The translations under genes and the position numbers were made by a program. A stretch of DNA of 6,474 bases from Candidatus Wirthbacteria bacterium CG2_30_54_11. Its GTDB lineage: Bacteria; Patescibacteriota; CG2-30-54-11. This document shows, piece by piece, positions 1 through 5,959 of this stretch. Within the stretch, counting starts at the first letter, position 1. Each line of letters opens with the position of its first letter. The stretch is from NCBI GenBank assembly GCA_001873755.1, contig MNZT01000062.1, positions 1,304-7,777 of the forward strand, written 5' to 3'. A model generated the notes under the pieces. It saw nothing but the letters and a program-made list of their open reading frames with translations, ran no database searches and was not told the origin of the DNA.

Positions 1-650
1 TCCCGACCCTGTTTGGCATTGCACTCCTGTCGATCGTCCTGTCTGCAGTCCCCTTTTTCTCGGAACAGACCGTGACTTCCCTGGCCGATGAGCGACCTGT
101 TTCTATAGTGAAGGATCTCCTGGCTCCGCAGCATCGGCTCCAGCAGATAGTCTTTTTTTCTCTGGGCGCTATTTTCTTTCTCATGGAATTCGCCTGGCCG
201 ATATTCCTGTACCGCTTTCTCCCCGACTTCGGCGAACTGGGACTGTTCACCTCGATCGTCACCATTTTGAGCGCCATGGTCGGCGCATTGCTCATGCTCG
301 TAATCGACCGGATGGTAAAATCCAAACTGCTTGTGCTTGGCTCCATCATCTACAGTGCCGGCTGGGTGCTGCGGTCATTTATCTTTGATACCTTTTCGTT
401 CTTCATGTCCGATCTCGTCAGCCGCATTGGTGAAGGATTCGTCATGCTGCCCATGTTCGCCATGTCCTATGACCTGAGAGAACGACAGGACCATACTTCC
501 TTCCAGCTCCAGAGGATCCTCGTCGTCTCTCTTGGATATGTGGGTCCTGCTCTCCTGATCGTAGCTTTCGGTGCTCCCATGCTGAAAGTGCTGCTGTACA
601 CTGCACCTGTATTCTGTTTTCTCCTCCTGGGCATAATCCGCATCAAATAG
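1..650 (+). CDS. MFS-type membrane transporter, C-terminal part (5' end outside window)
   Basis: The reading frame is open from base 3 with no start in the window, so the gene begins upstream; the GTG at 72 is an internal valine. The visible 215 residues are very hydrophobic. They show the tail of one membrane helix (about residues 3-20), a charged loop (21-46), then about six more helices (near 47-70, 78-101, 108-126, 128-150, 160-180, 184-211) and a short basic end, IRIK. A loop DRMVKSK after the third helix resembles the short D-R-basic loop between helices 8 and 9 of major facilitator superfamily permeases, and a half of six helices after a central loop fits the family's 12-helix plan. 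It sits in the inner membrane; the substrate cannot be told. It stops 10 bases before lysS and probably shares its transcript. Another polytopic transporter family is possible because the N-terminal half with its signature loop is not visible. Confidence 0.75.
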   Translation, partial: PTLFGIALLSIVLSAVPFFSEQTVTSLADERPVSIVKDLLAPQHRLQQIVFFSLGAIFFLMEFAWPIFLYRFLPDFGELGLFTSIVTILSAMVGALLMLVIDRMVKSKLLVLGSIIYSAGWVLRSFIFDTFSFFMSDLVSRIGEGFVMLPMFAMSYDLRERQDHTSFQLQRILVVSLGYVGPALLIVAFGAPMLKVLLYTAPVFCFLLLGIIRIK

Positions 651-660
651 AAAGGTCATC

Positions 661-3492
661 ATGAGCGAACGCACGCCGGAACAGGAATTGATCGAGATCA
701 GACAAGCCAAAGTCACTGAGCTGAAAAAACGTGGCATTCGCCCCTATGCCTATACCGCCGAATACACTCATCTGATCCGCGATGCGGTCGCTGACTTCGA
801 CCAGCTGCTGGCCAAAGAAGCCAGGATCACCGTCGCTGGTCGTATCCGTTCGCTGCGCTCACACGGCAAGTCGACCTTTCTCCATGTCGAAGACTTCACC
901 GGACGCATGCAGGCCTACCTGAAAGAGGACATCCTCGGAAAGGAAATGTATTCACTGCTCCCCCTGATAGACCTCTCTGATTTCCTCGAGATCACCGGCA
1001 CCCTGTTCGTGACCAAGACCGGGGAAAAGACGATTCTGGCCACCTCCATCCGCATGCTGGCCAAGACGATCCGTCCGCTGCCGGACGAGTGGTATGGACT
1101 GAAGGACAAGGAAGTCCGTTTCCGCAAACGCTATATAGACCTCCAGCTCAATCCCGAGGTGAAGAAACGGTTCATCATCAGGGCCAAGGTCATACAGCTC
1201 ATCAGGGATTTCCTAAACGAACGTGAGTTCGTCGAGGTAGAGACGCCAGTACTCCAAGTCCTTTACGGCGGCACCAATGCAAAACCCTTCAACACGCATA
1301 TCAATGCGTATGACATGCCGATGTACCTGAGGATCGCCACTGAACTGTACTTGAAGCGACTTGTAGTCGGTGGTTTTGACCGGGTCTATGAGATCGGCAA
1401 GGATTTCCGGAACGAAGGTGTGGATCAGGGCCACAATCCTGAATTCACCATGATCGAATGGTACCAGGCGTATGCGGACTACCATGTCATGATGGACACG
1501 GCCGAAGCCATGTACAAGTATATCGCCAAGAAGCTTTATGGGACCGAATCCATACCCAAAGACGGAGAGACCATCGACATCTCCGGCAAATGGCAGCGGA
1601 TCCCGCTCTGTACTGCAGTAACGGAAAAGATCGGCGTCGACGTCACTACTCTAAGCGATGACCAGATCGACGACCTGATCGAAAAGCACCACATCGACGT
1701 CAAGGGACAGCGGTCACGGGGCCAGAAGATATTCGGTCTTTTTGACAAACTCGTCTCCCCCACCCTGATCGATCCGGTCTGGATCATCGACTACCCCCGG
1801 GACGTCAGCCCGCTGTCGAAGGAACACAGGGATGACCCGACCCTGGTGGAACGGTTCGAATGTTACATCGGAGGCCGCGAGGTAGGTGACGGCTGGAGCG
1901 AGATCACCAGCGCCGCGGAGCAACTCGAACGCTTCGAGAACGAACAGAATAACATGAAGCATGGCGACGAAGATGCGCATCCCATCGACCACGATTTCCT
2001 GGAAGCCCTAGACTACGGCATGCCGCCCCTCGGTGGTATCGGCATCGGTATTGATCGGCTGGTTATGACGTACACCGATACTGATTCCATCCGCGAGATC
2101 ATACTGTTCCCCACCATGAAGCCTCAAGAAGCACCTTCCCCCCAAGCTGGAGAACCGATAGAAATCCTTAGCAAATCGTCAACTGTCATTTCAGGATCCG
2201 ATCTATGGCAAAAAGACATGAAGCTTGAACTCGATTCGGCTGTTGCCACTCGATATCCTGACCTGAAGCTCGGCATGGTAGTGATACAGGACGTCAGCAT
2301 TCAAAAATCTTCAGAAGCACTGGAAGCCGTCAAGACGCAGGTGCTGGCCAGCTTGGCATCCCTGACCCATGATGACTGGAAGAATTCAAGCAACCTCCAG
2401 TCCTACCGTGACATCTACCGCAGCTTCGGCGTCGACCCCAACAAGCAGAGACCAAGCGCCGATGCGCTGCTGCACAGGATCGTTTCCGGCAAGGGACTCT
2501 ACAAAATCAATACCTGCGTCGATGCCTACAACACCATGTCCGCCAAACATCAGCTCTGCATGGCGGTCTACGACCTGGATCAAGTCTCGACTCCGCTCAA
2601 CCTGCGTTTCTCCCAGGCAGGAGAAAAACTGACACTTATCGGCGATGACCAACCGACGACGGTCGGCGAAGGAGAACTGGTCTATGCTGACCGGGAAAAG
2701 GTCATCTGCCTCGACTTCAATTACCGCGACAATGTCCGAACCAAGGTCACGGAGAAGACAAAGAATATCGTGCTCCTCGTGGACGGCTGCGGCTCGATCA
2801 CCTCAGACCAGATCGAAAAGGCTAGGAAGGAAACCTCAGAGCTGATCACTGCTCTGTGCGGTGGCAGAATTGTCGAAGAGTCCATTGTAACTGCCACTCC
2901 TTCCGGCCAGCAGACCGGAACTCTGGATGCCGGGAATCATGTTCGGATACCGAGGGAACAAGCCATGGGCATACTGACCGAATGGACCAAAACGGACAAC
3001 CTGATCAAACATGCACTTTCCGTCGAAGCTGCCTGCAGGTTTTATGCCGAGAAGTTAAACGAAGACGCGGACCTCTGGGGCATCACAGGACTTCTGCACG
3101 ACGCTGACTGGGACATGGCCCCGAACGAACATCCAAACCTCATCATGCAGAAACTTGAGAGCCTCCATGCAGACCCCGCTATCGCCCAGGCTATCCGCTG
3201 CCATGGTACCTGCTTCGGCTTCCCGCAGGTCAGCCTGCTGGACAAAGTGCTGTTCGCCGTCGACGAGCTAAGTGGCATGATCACCGCCTGCGCCTATGTA
3301 AGGCCGGACAAAAGCCTGGCCTCGGTCGAAGTGCGGTCAGTACTGAAAAAGATGAAGGACAAGGCCTTTGCCCGCGGGGTCAACCGCGAAGATGTCTACA
3401 AGGGAGCCGAGCAGCTCGGCATACCACTGGAAGAACATATCCAGAATGTCCTGACCGCCATGCAAAAAATTGCCCCGCAGCTCGGTCTCTGA
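661..3492 (+). CDS. lysS: Lysyl-tRNA synthetase fused to a B3/4 domain and an HD hydrolase domain
   Basis: This 943-residue protein is about twice the usual LysRS length (near 500). Residues 1-488 are a complete class II LysRS: an OB-fold anticodon-binding region (about 55-135), motif 1 (VEVETPVL, 191-198), the lysine-site stretch GGTNAKPF (203-210; the family more often has GGAxARPF), motif 2 (FRNEG with R250, then HNPEF at 258-262) and motif 3 (GIGIGIDRL, 459-467, with R466). It charges tRNA-Lys with lysine in the cytoplasm. After a Pro/Ser-rich linker (about 489-515), residues 516-745 match the B3/4 domain of the PheRS beta chain and its free-standing relatives (S599, R606, SGKGLYKIN, H630, YDLD, RDNVRTKVT at 689-697). 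After a second linker, residues 765-943 form an HD phosphohydrolase with H784, H813-D814, H848 and D868, resembling COG2316. The start ATG has AAAGG five bases upstream. The frame is continuous, with no internal start signal at either junction. The LysRS call is near certain; the roles of the extra domains are inferred. Confidence 0.95.
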   Translation: MSERTPEQELIEIRQAKVTELKKRGIRPYAYTAEYTHLIRDAVADFDQLLAKEARITVAGRIRSLRSHGKSTFLHVEDFTGRMQAYLKEDILGKEMYSLLPLIDLSDFLEITGTLFVTKTGEKTILATSIRMLAKTIRPLPDEWYGLKDKEVRFRKRYIDLQLNPEVKKRFIIRAKVIQLIRDFLNEREFVEVETPVLQVLYGGTNAKPFNTHINAYDMPMYLRIATELYLKRLVVGGFDRVYEIGKDFRNEGVDQGHNPEFTMIEWYQAYADYHVMMDTAEAMYKYIAKKLYGTESIPKDGETIDISGKWQRIPLCTAVTEKIGVDVTTLSDDQIDDLIEKHHIDVKGQRSRGQKIFGLFDKLVSPTLIDPVWIIDYPRDVSPLSKEHRDDPTLVERFECYIGGREVGDGWSEITSAAEQLERFENEQNNMKHGDEDAHPIDHDFLEALDYGMPPLGGIGIGIDRLVMTYTDTDSIREIILFPTMKPQEAPSPQAGEPIEILSKSSTVISGSDLWQKDMKLELDSAVATRYPDLKLGMVVIQDVSIQKSSEALEAVKTQVLASLASLTHDDWKNSSNLQSYRDIYRSFGVDPNKQRPSADALLHRIVSGKGLYKINTCVDAYNTMSAKHQLCMAVYDLDQVSTPLNLRFSQAGEKLTLIGDDQPTTVGEGELVYADREKVICLDFNYRDNVRTKVTEKTKNIVLLVDGCGSITSDQIEKARKETSELITALCGGRIVEESIVTATPSGQQTGTLDAGNHVRIPREQAMGILTEWTKTDNLIKHALSVEAACRFYAEKLNEDADLWGITGLLHDADWDMAPNEHPNLIMQKLESLHADPAIAQAIRCHGTCFGFPQVSLLDKVLFAVDELSGMITACAYVRPDKSLASVEVRSVLKKMKDKAFARGVNREDVYKGAEQLGIPLEEHIQNVLTAMQKIAPQLGL

Positions 3493-4190
3493 TGGAGACG
3501 ATCGAAGGATACCGCATAGAAATCCTGTACCTGCGCAAAAAGAATTCCTCGGCCCAGATCCGCGACGGCCGGGTAACGCTTCGTATCTCCTCTCGTCTGA
3601 ATTCCCGCGACCGTACCCGACATATCGACACTCTGCTGGCCAAGGTCAAAAAACGCCTGACCGCTCACTGTCAGACTGATGAACTCTATCCCCTGAACCT
3701 GACCGACGGCCAGATGATCCGTGTGCTCGGCGAGCGCTGCATGCTGCATCTGGAAGCTGCCCCGAAGAGAAAGCATCCCGGTCTGAAGATCAAGGGGCAG
3801 GCGATACTGCTGACGGTTCCTGCTTTGCCTGTGACACTTGAAGAAAACCAGGTCCTGCTTCGTCAATTCCGCCAGCTGATGTCGAAGAAGAAGTCTGACT
3901 GGCTTTTTGACTTTGTTGCTGAACTGAACGAACGAACGGTCAAGTCACGCAAGCTGAAAAGAGCTGGATTCCGGGAGCAGCTGTCCCGCTGGGGATCCTG
4001 CTCACGGACCGGCTCCATCAATATCTCGTCACGGCTGATATTCTGCCCTGTCCATCTGCTGGAATACGTGTGCCTGCACGAGCTCTGCCATCTGGTGCAA
4101 CCTGACCATTCGGTCGAATTCTGGAACCTGGTAGATAAGTTCACTCCGGACGCCAAACAGAGCAGAAGGGAACTGAAACAATATCTCTAA
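3492..4190 (+). CDS. YgjP-type (DUF45/M48-like) zinc metallopeptidase
   Basis: The 232-residue product shows the hallmark end of the YgjP/DUF45 family. RWGSC (166-170) is followed by GSINISSRLIFCP (174-186) and the zinc site HELCH (196-200, fitting HExxH), then DHSVEFW (205-211), where H206 is the likely third ligand. The N-terminal half is a beta-rich region typical of the family (YRIE, RDGRVTLRIS). Length and domain order fit the family. There is no signal peptide or membrane helix, so it should act in the cytoplasm. Members are predicted proteases of mostly unknown substrate; in some bacteria they neighbour restriction or helicase genes, which is not the case here. Its ATG overlaps the lysS stop by one base (TGATG), indicating translational coupling and the same operon. 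The basic stretch LKKRL-like and KRK segments may favour nucleic-acid or ribosome contact, but that is only a guess. Confidence 0.88.
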   Translation: METIEGYRIEILYLRKKNSSAQIRDGRVTLRISSRLNSRDRTRHIDTLLAKVKKRLTAHCQTDELYPLNLTDGQMIRVLGERCMLHLEAAPKRKHPGLKIKGQAILLTVPALPVTLEENQVLLRQFRQLMSKKKSDWLFDFVAELNERTVKSRKLKRAGFREQLSRWGSCSRTGSINISSRLIFCPVHLLEYVCLHELCHLVQPDHSVEFWNLVDKFTPDAKQSRRELKQYL

Positions 4191-4213
4191 ACCAACGTAC
4201 TAAAGGCTGTTGT

Positions 4214-4241
4214 CTGGCGACCGGGTTTCCCCGGTCGCCAG
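4214..4241. terminator. Strong hairpin between convergent genes, no T-tract
   Basis: CTGGCGACCGGG (4214-4225) pairs perfectly with 4230-4241 around a four-base TTTC loop, giving a 12-bp GC-rich stem. It lies 23 bases after the YgjP-type stop and 19 bases beyond the stop of the convergent lipoprotein gene, the place expected for a shared two-way terminator. Neither side carries a run of T, so classic intrinsic termination is not supported. It could instead be a transcript-end stabilising structure or assist factor-dependent termination. Confidence 0.5.
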
Positions 4242-4260
4242 GACTCTCGTGGATTTCGGT

Positions 4261-4941
4261 CTACGGCCAACCGATTCGAGGATCGTTAAAGAACTTGCTG
4301 ACGATCCTTTCGATTTCCGACATGCTTTTCCCGGCGCAAACTCGGATCTTCTGCCCGCTTCCGCCGGTGAACTGAAATGCGTTCTTTCCCCTCATCCGGC
4401 ATCCCGGATCCCGAACTAACTCATATGTCACCGAGGTGCCCGTGATAATCATCTCGGAGGCTGCCAGATGAGTGGCCACGGCGGCTACCCAGGCGGTGAG
4501 CGATTCCCAGGTATTGACCAAGGCCGTAGCCGCTATCTGTGGGCCGTCGCTGGAGCACCACGCGACGACGACGTAGACGGCCATCAGGATCTCGATGGTT
4601 ATAACGGCCGGATCGTCGGCAATGCCGACCCCAGTGATATCGTCACCGAAGCCGATTACAGCCACGATACTCATACCCTGCAATGTTTCCCCCACGTTGG
4701 GCATACGCCCTTCTGTCCAGGGAAGCACTGCATACTCCTGCCCTGCAGGCAGGGTGGGGAGAGATGCCTCCTCCGACACAACGAATGAGTTCGATGTAGG
4801 AGTGGCCGTTATGTGGGGGCTGGGAACAGACACCGGTTGAGGTGCCGGGGCGAGGGTGCCATCAGCCGGTGGCGCGCTGCAAGCCGCCAGCGCTAAGATT
4901 ACAAGGATGGAGACTGCCATCCTCAGTTGATTTGTGTTCAT
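4261..4941 (-). CDS. Putative lipoprotein of unknown function
   Basis: The product is 226 residues from the ATG at 4941. It begins with a lipoprotein signal: N-region MNTNQLR, hydrophobic core MAVSILVILALA and lipobox LAAC with C21 as the lipidated residue. It should be exported and anchored to the outer face of the cytoplasmic membrane. A flexible Pro/Thr/Ser/Ala-rich tether follows (22-50). The rest is a region I do not recognise, with an alternating hydrophobic and acidic stretch (GFGDDITGVGIADDPAVITIE, split here at 97-117), a hydrophobic segment near 111-128 (possible second membrane or buried strand), W145 and W151 in an Ala-rich helix, and C181 and C202 that could form a disulfide. A longer frame opens at 5007, but AGGAG seven bases before 4941 and the signal peptide decide the start. 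It is convergent with the lysS operon and transcribed alone. No function is claimed; a substrate-binding or surface role is only possible. Confidence 0.78.
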   Translation of the reverse strand: MNTNQLRMAVSILVILALAACSAPPADGTLAPAPQPVSVPSPHITATPTSNSFVVSEEASLPTLPAGQEYAVLPWTEGRMPNVGETLQGMSIVAVIGFGDDITGVGIADDPAVITIEILMAVYVVVAWCSSDGPQIAATALVNTWESLTAWVAAVATHLAASEMIITGTSVTYELVRDPGCRMRGKNAFQFTGGSGQKIRVCAGKSMSEIERIVSKFFNDPRIGWP

Positions 4942-4948
4942 GAAACGT

Positions 4949-4953
4949 CTCCT
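4949..4953 (-). promoter_or_regulatory. Ribosome binding site that sets the lipoprotein start
   Basis: On the minus strand AGGAG is followed by a seven-base spacer and the ATG at 4941. This places the start 22 codons inside the longest open frame, exactly where a lipoprotein signal peptide begins. No comparable site precedes the upstream ATG at 5007. Confidence 0.75.
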
Positions 4954-5031
4954 GACCAGTGCTGACCCGGTCATAGCGTATCTGATCGGCTCTCTGCCGC
5001 AGCTCATGCATCGGCCAGGGGCACCAATACA

Positions 5032-5295
5032 TCAACAGAGAGTTTTGGCCATTGAGGCCACCGGTATATGTAGCTGATCCGGTTTCAGCGCGACTATGGG
5101 GGTTTGGCCACGGTCGGTCCGGAGCACCAGGATGATGCCCTCGACCGACCGTGCCGACCCTATTTTTTGTATTGATTGGCGAGCCGTATTTTGTGTTCCT
5201 TTGCCCATCATCAGTTCCATGTACCGGGCCATCACACGCATTGCATGAATCCCGGTCGAAGTCGCTTCTGACAGGATATGAGAACACGAACCCAC
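5032..5295 (-). CDS. Doubtful small hypothetical protein
   Basis: The minus strand is open for 87 codons from a GTG at 5295; ATG alternatives lie at 5241 and 5220. None has a good ribosome binding site. The predicted product has a believable composition: an amphipathic Met/Arg-rich part (RVMARYMELMMGKG), a beta-like stretch (GIILVLRTDRG then TPIVALKPDQLHIPVA) and no low-complexity bias. Codon use is not unlike that of its neighbours. Against it, the GTG lies inside the left arm of the 125-bp inverted repeat, there is no recognisable family, and a stem-loop with a T run sits in its middle on the other strand. It may be a real small gene upstream of the lipoprotein, a decayed remnant or chance. 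I do not assign a function. Confidence 0.35.
   Translation of the reverse strand: MGSCSHILSEATSTGIHAMRVMARYMELMMGKGTQNTARQSIQKIGSARSVEGIILVLRTDRGQTPIVALKPDQLHIPVASMAKTLC
5109..5168 (+). terminator. Stem-loop followed by T6 run, possible terminator
   Basis: CACGGTCGGTC (5109-5119) pairs perfectly with GACCGACCGTG (5143-5153) across a 23-base loop. A run of six T (5163-5168) follows nine bases later. Competing pairing is possible because GGTCGG (5112-5117) can also pair with CCGACC (5154-5159), which brings the stem closer to the T run. No plus-strand gene is visible upstream for it to end, and the loop is longer than in typical terminators, so the call is weak. Confidence 0.25.
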
Positions 5296-5418
5296 GGGAG
5301 CTCTAAATCTCTAAATTGCTTGCTTTGGGCTGTGAGCGATAGGCTTTGAGTTTTCAAAACCATTTAGGGATGCTCACGACTCAGAGCTCACCGCCTCTTA
5401 GGGGTTTAGAGCTCCCGT
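5294..5418. repeat. 125-bp element bounded by 21-bp inverted arms
   Basis: The outer arms ACGGGAGCTCTAAA (5294-5307) and TTTAGAGCTCCCGT (5405-5418) are perfect inverted copies of 14 bp. Pairing continues inward without a break through 5314/5398, using two G-T pairs, for 21 pairs in all. Inside, GTGAGC (5332-5337) can pair with GCTCAC (5372-5377). Alternatively GCTTTGAGT (5343-5351) can pair with ACTCAGAGC (5379-5387), so two exclusive inner folds exist. GAGCTC occurs three times (5298, 5384, 5409). The element is AT-richer than its surroundings. No clear target-site duplication flanks it, and no transposase is present. It could be a MITE-like non-autonomous element or a structured RNA gene of about 125 bases on either strand. 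Confidence 0.6.
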
Positions 5419-5493
5419 CGATCAAAATGTAAAGGTGCGCTACGTATAGCCGTCTGTCCGCAGGGTGATCAGGATTATCGTGAAGCCAATCCT

Positions 5494-5784
5494 CTATGCT
5501 ATCCCGAGTTGAGCCGCGAACCGCTTCAGAAAGCCAACTATTCCGGGTGTCTGGATCATATCAACTGCGTGATGAATAGAGGTGACCTCGAGCCCAGAAC
5601 CTACGAATTCGCGCTTACCATCCTCCCACATCACAACTTCAATAAAGAACCGTTTATTGGTCTTGCAGTAAGTCTTGCCTTCATACATGAACATCTCCAT
5701 CGGACAGAGAGCGGTAAAATCATCCTGATCGTGCACCTGGGGCAGGTCGAATGCTCCACTGCTTTCCGGGATCCGTCCGTCCAT
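5494..5784 (-). CDS. Conserved-looking small protein of unknown function
   Basis: The 96-residue product starts at an ATG preceded by AAAAAGGAG (minus strand, 5791-5799) with a six-base spacer, a strong ribosome binding site. The protein is soluble, with no signal peptide or membrane segment. It has an acidic N-terminus (to residue 24), a central beta-rich part with C27 and C40 (CPMEMF, EGKTYC), the run RFFIEVVMWEDGKREFVG (45-62) that looks like two antiparallel strands joined by a D-G turn, then a C-terminal helix (IVGFLKRFAAQLG). I do not recognise the family. It is divergent from the TrmB-like regulator with 175 bases between starts, so it could be controlled through the palindrome there. 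On its own side a weak -10, TATGAT, lies at 5869-5864 with no good -35. The overlapping plus-strand frame (5509-5790) lacks a start signal and is its shadow. Confidence 0.68.
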   Translation of the reverse strand: MDGRIPESSGAFDLPQVHDQDDFTALCPMEMFMYEGKTYCKTNKRFFIEVVMWEDGKREFVGSGLEVTSIHHAVDMIQTPGIVGFLKRFAAQLGIA

Positions 5785-5896
5785 GAGTGACTCCTTTTTT
5801 AAGATCTGATGGCGTGACAGGGAAAAAGGTAACGTACGGCGGGTTCATGTTTACTGGATGACCATCATAGGATCAAAGACACTTGGATTCTATCGA

Positions 5897-5921
5897 CTCT
5901 GTGTGCAATATGCACACAGAG
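5897..5921. promoter_or_regulatory. Perfect 11-3-11 palindrome, probable operator
   Basis: CTCTGTGTGCA (5897-5907) and TGCACACAGAG (5911-5921) are exact inverted copies around ATA. It ends five bases before the TATACT -10 of the regulator gene and covers the place where its -35 should be. A long perfect dyad at this position is typical of a site bound by a dimeric winged-helix regulator. The most likely binder is the adjacent TrmB-like protein. It does not act as a terminator, as no T run follows. Confidence 0.7.
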
Positions 5922-5925
5922 ATGC

Positions 5926-5931
5926 TATACT
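5926..5931 (+). promoter_or_regulatory. -10 element of the TrmB-like gene promoter
   Basis: TATACT matches the TATAAT consensus at five of six positions and lies 28 bases before the start codon. With normal spacing the -35 would fall inside the palindrome, where the best hexamer (TGTGCA, 5902-5907, 18-base spacer) is poor. A weak -35 covered by an operator suggests that the promoter is activator-dependent or repressed by the bound protein. Confidence 0.5.
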
Positions 5932-5959
5932 AGGATCGCTCAATGACTGAAGGAAACAA

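Larger units (their letters stand above)
4942..5493. other. About 550 bases without a confident gene
   Basis: This stretch separates the lipoprotein gene from the 96-residue minus-strand gene. It must contain the lipoprotein promoter, but I see no convincing -35/-10 pair; TATGAC on the minus strand near 4970 is the nearest weak -10. It also holds a doubtful small minus-strand ORF (5032-5295), a stem-loop with a T run (5109-5168) and a 125-bp inverted-repeat element (5294-5418). The remaining 5419-5493 shows only a weak 6-bp stem, AGGATT at 5471-5476 with AATCCT at 5488-5493, directly after the stop of the next minus-strand gene. Confidence 0.6.

Noticed and set aside
72..74. GTG at 72 as the start of the membrane protein
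   Set aside because: The same frame is open to the window edge and encodes a further membrane helix upstream, so this is an internal valine of a truncated gene.
4280..4306. 7-bp inverted repeat GGATCGT/ACGATCC
   Set aside because: It lies inside the coding C-terminus of the lipoprotein and is short enough to be chance.
4468..4840. Plus-strand frames opposite the lipoprotein gene
   Set aside because: Antisense shadows; no start signals, and the opposite strand has a clear signal peptide and ribosome site.
4942..5007. Extended N-terminus of the lipoprotein starting at 5007
   Set aside because: It would bury the signal peptide 22 residues inside the protein; AGGAG is correctly placed only for 4941.
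4862..5287. 141-codon minus-strand frame
   Set aside because: It overlaps the lipoprotein start in another frame, its composition is rich in His, Gly, Asp and Arg with no fold-like pattern, and it has no ribosome site.
5294..5418. Integron attC site, 5S rRNA or 6S-like RNA
   Set aside because: The arms lack attC core motifs, conserved 5S sequences are absent, and I see no 6S-type signature beyond a closing stem.
5509..5790. 93-codon plus-strand frame
   Set aside because: Antisense to the 96-residue gene, which has a far better ribosome binding site.
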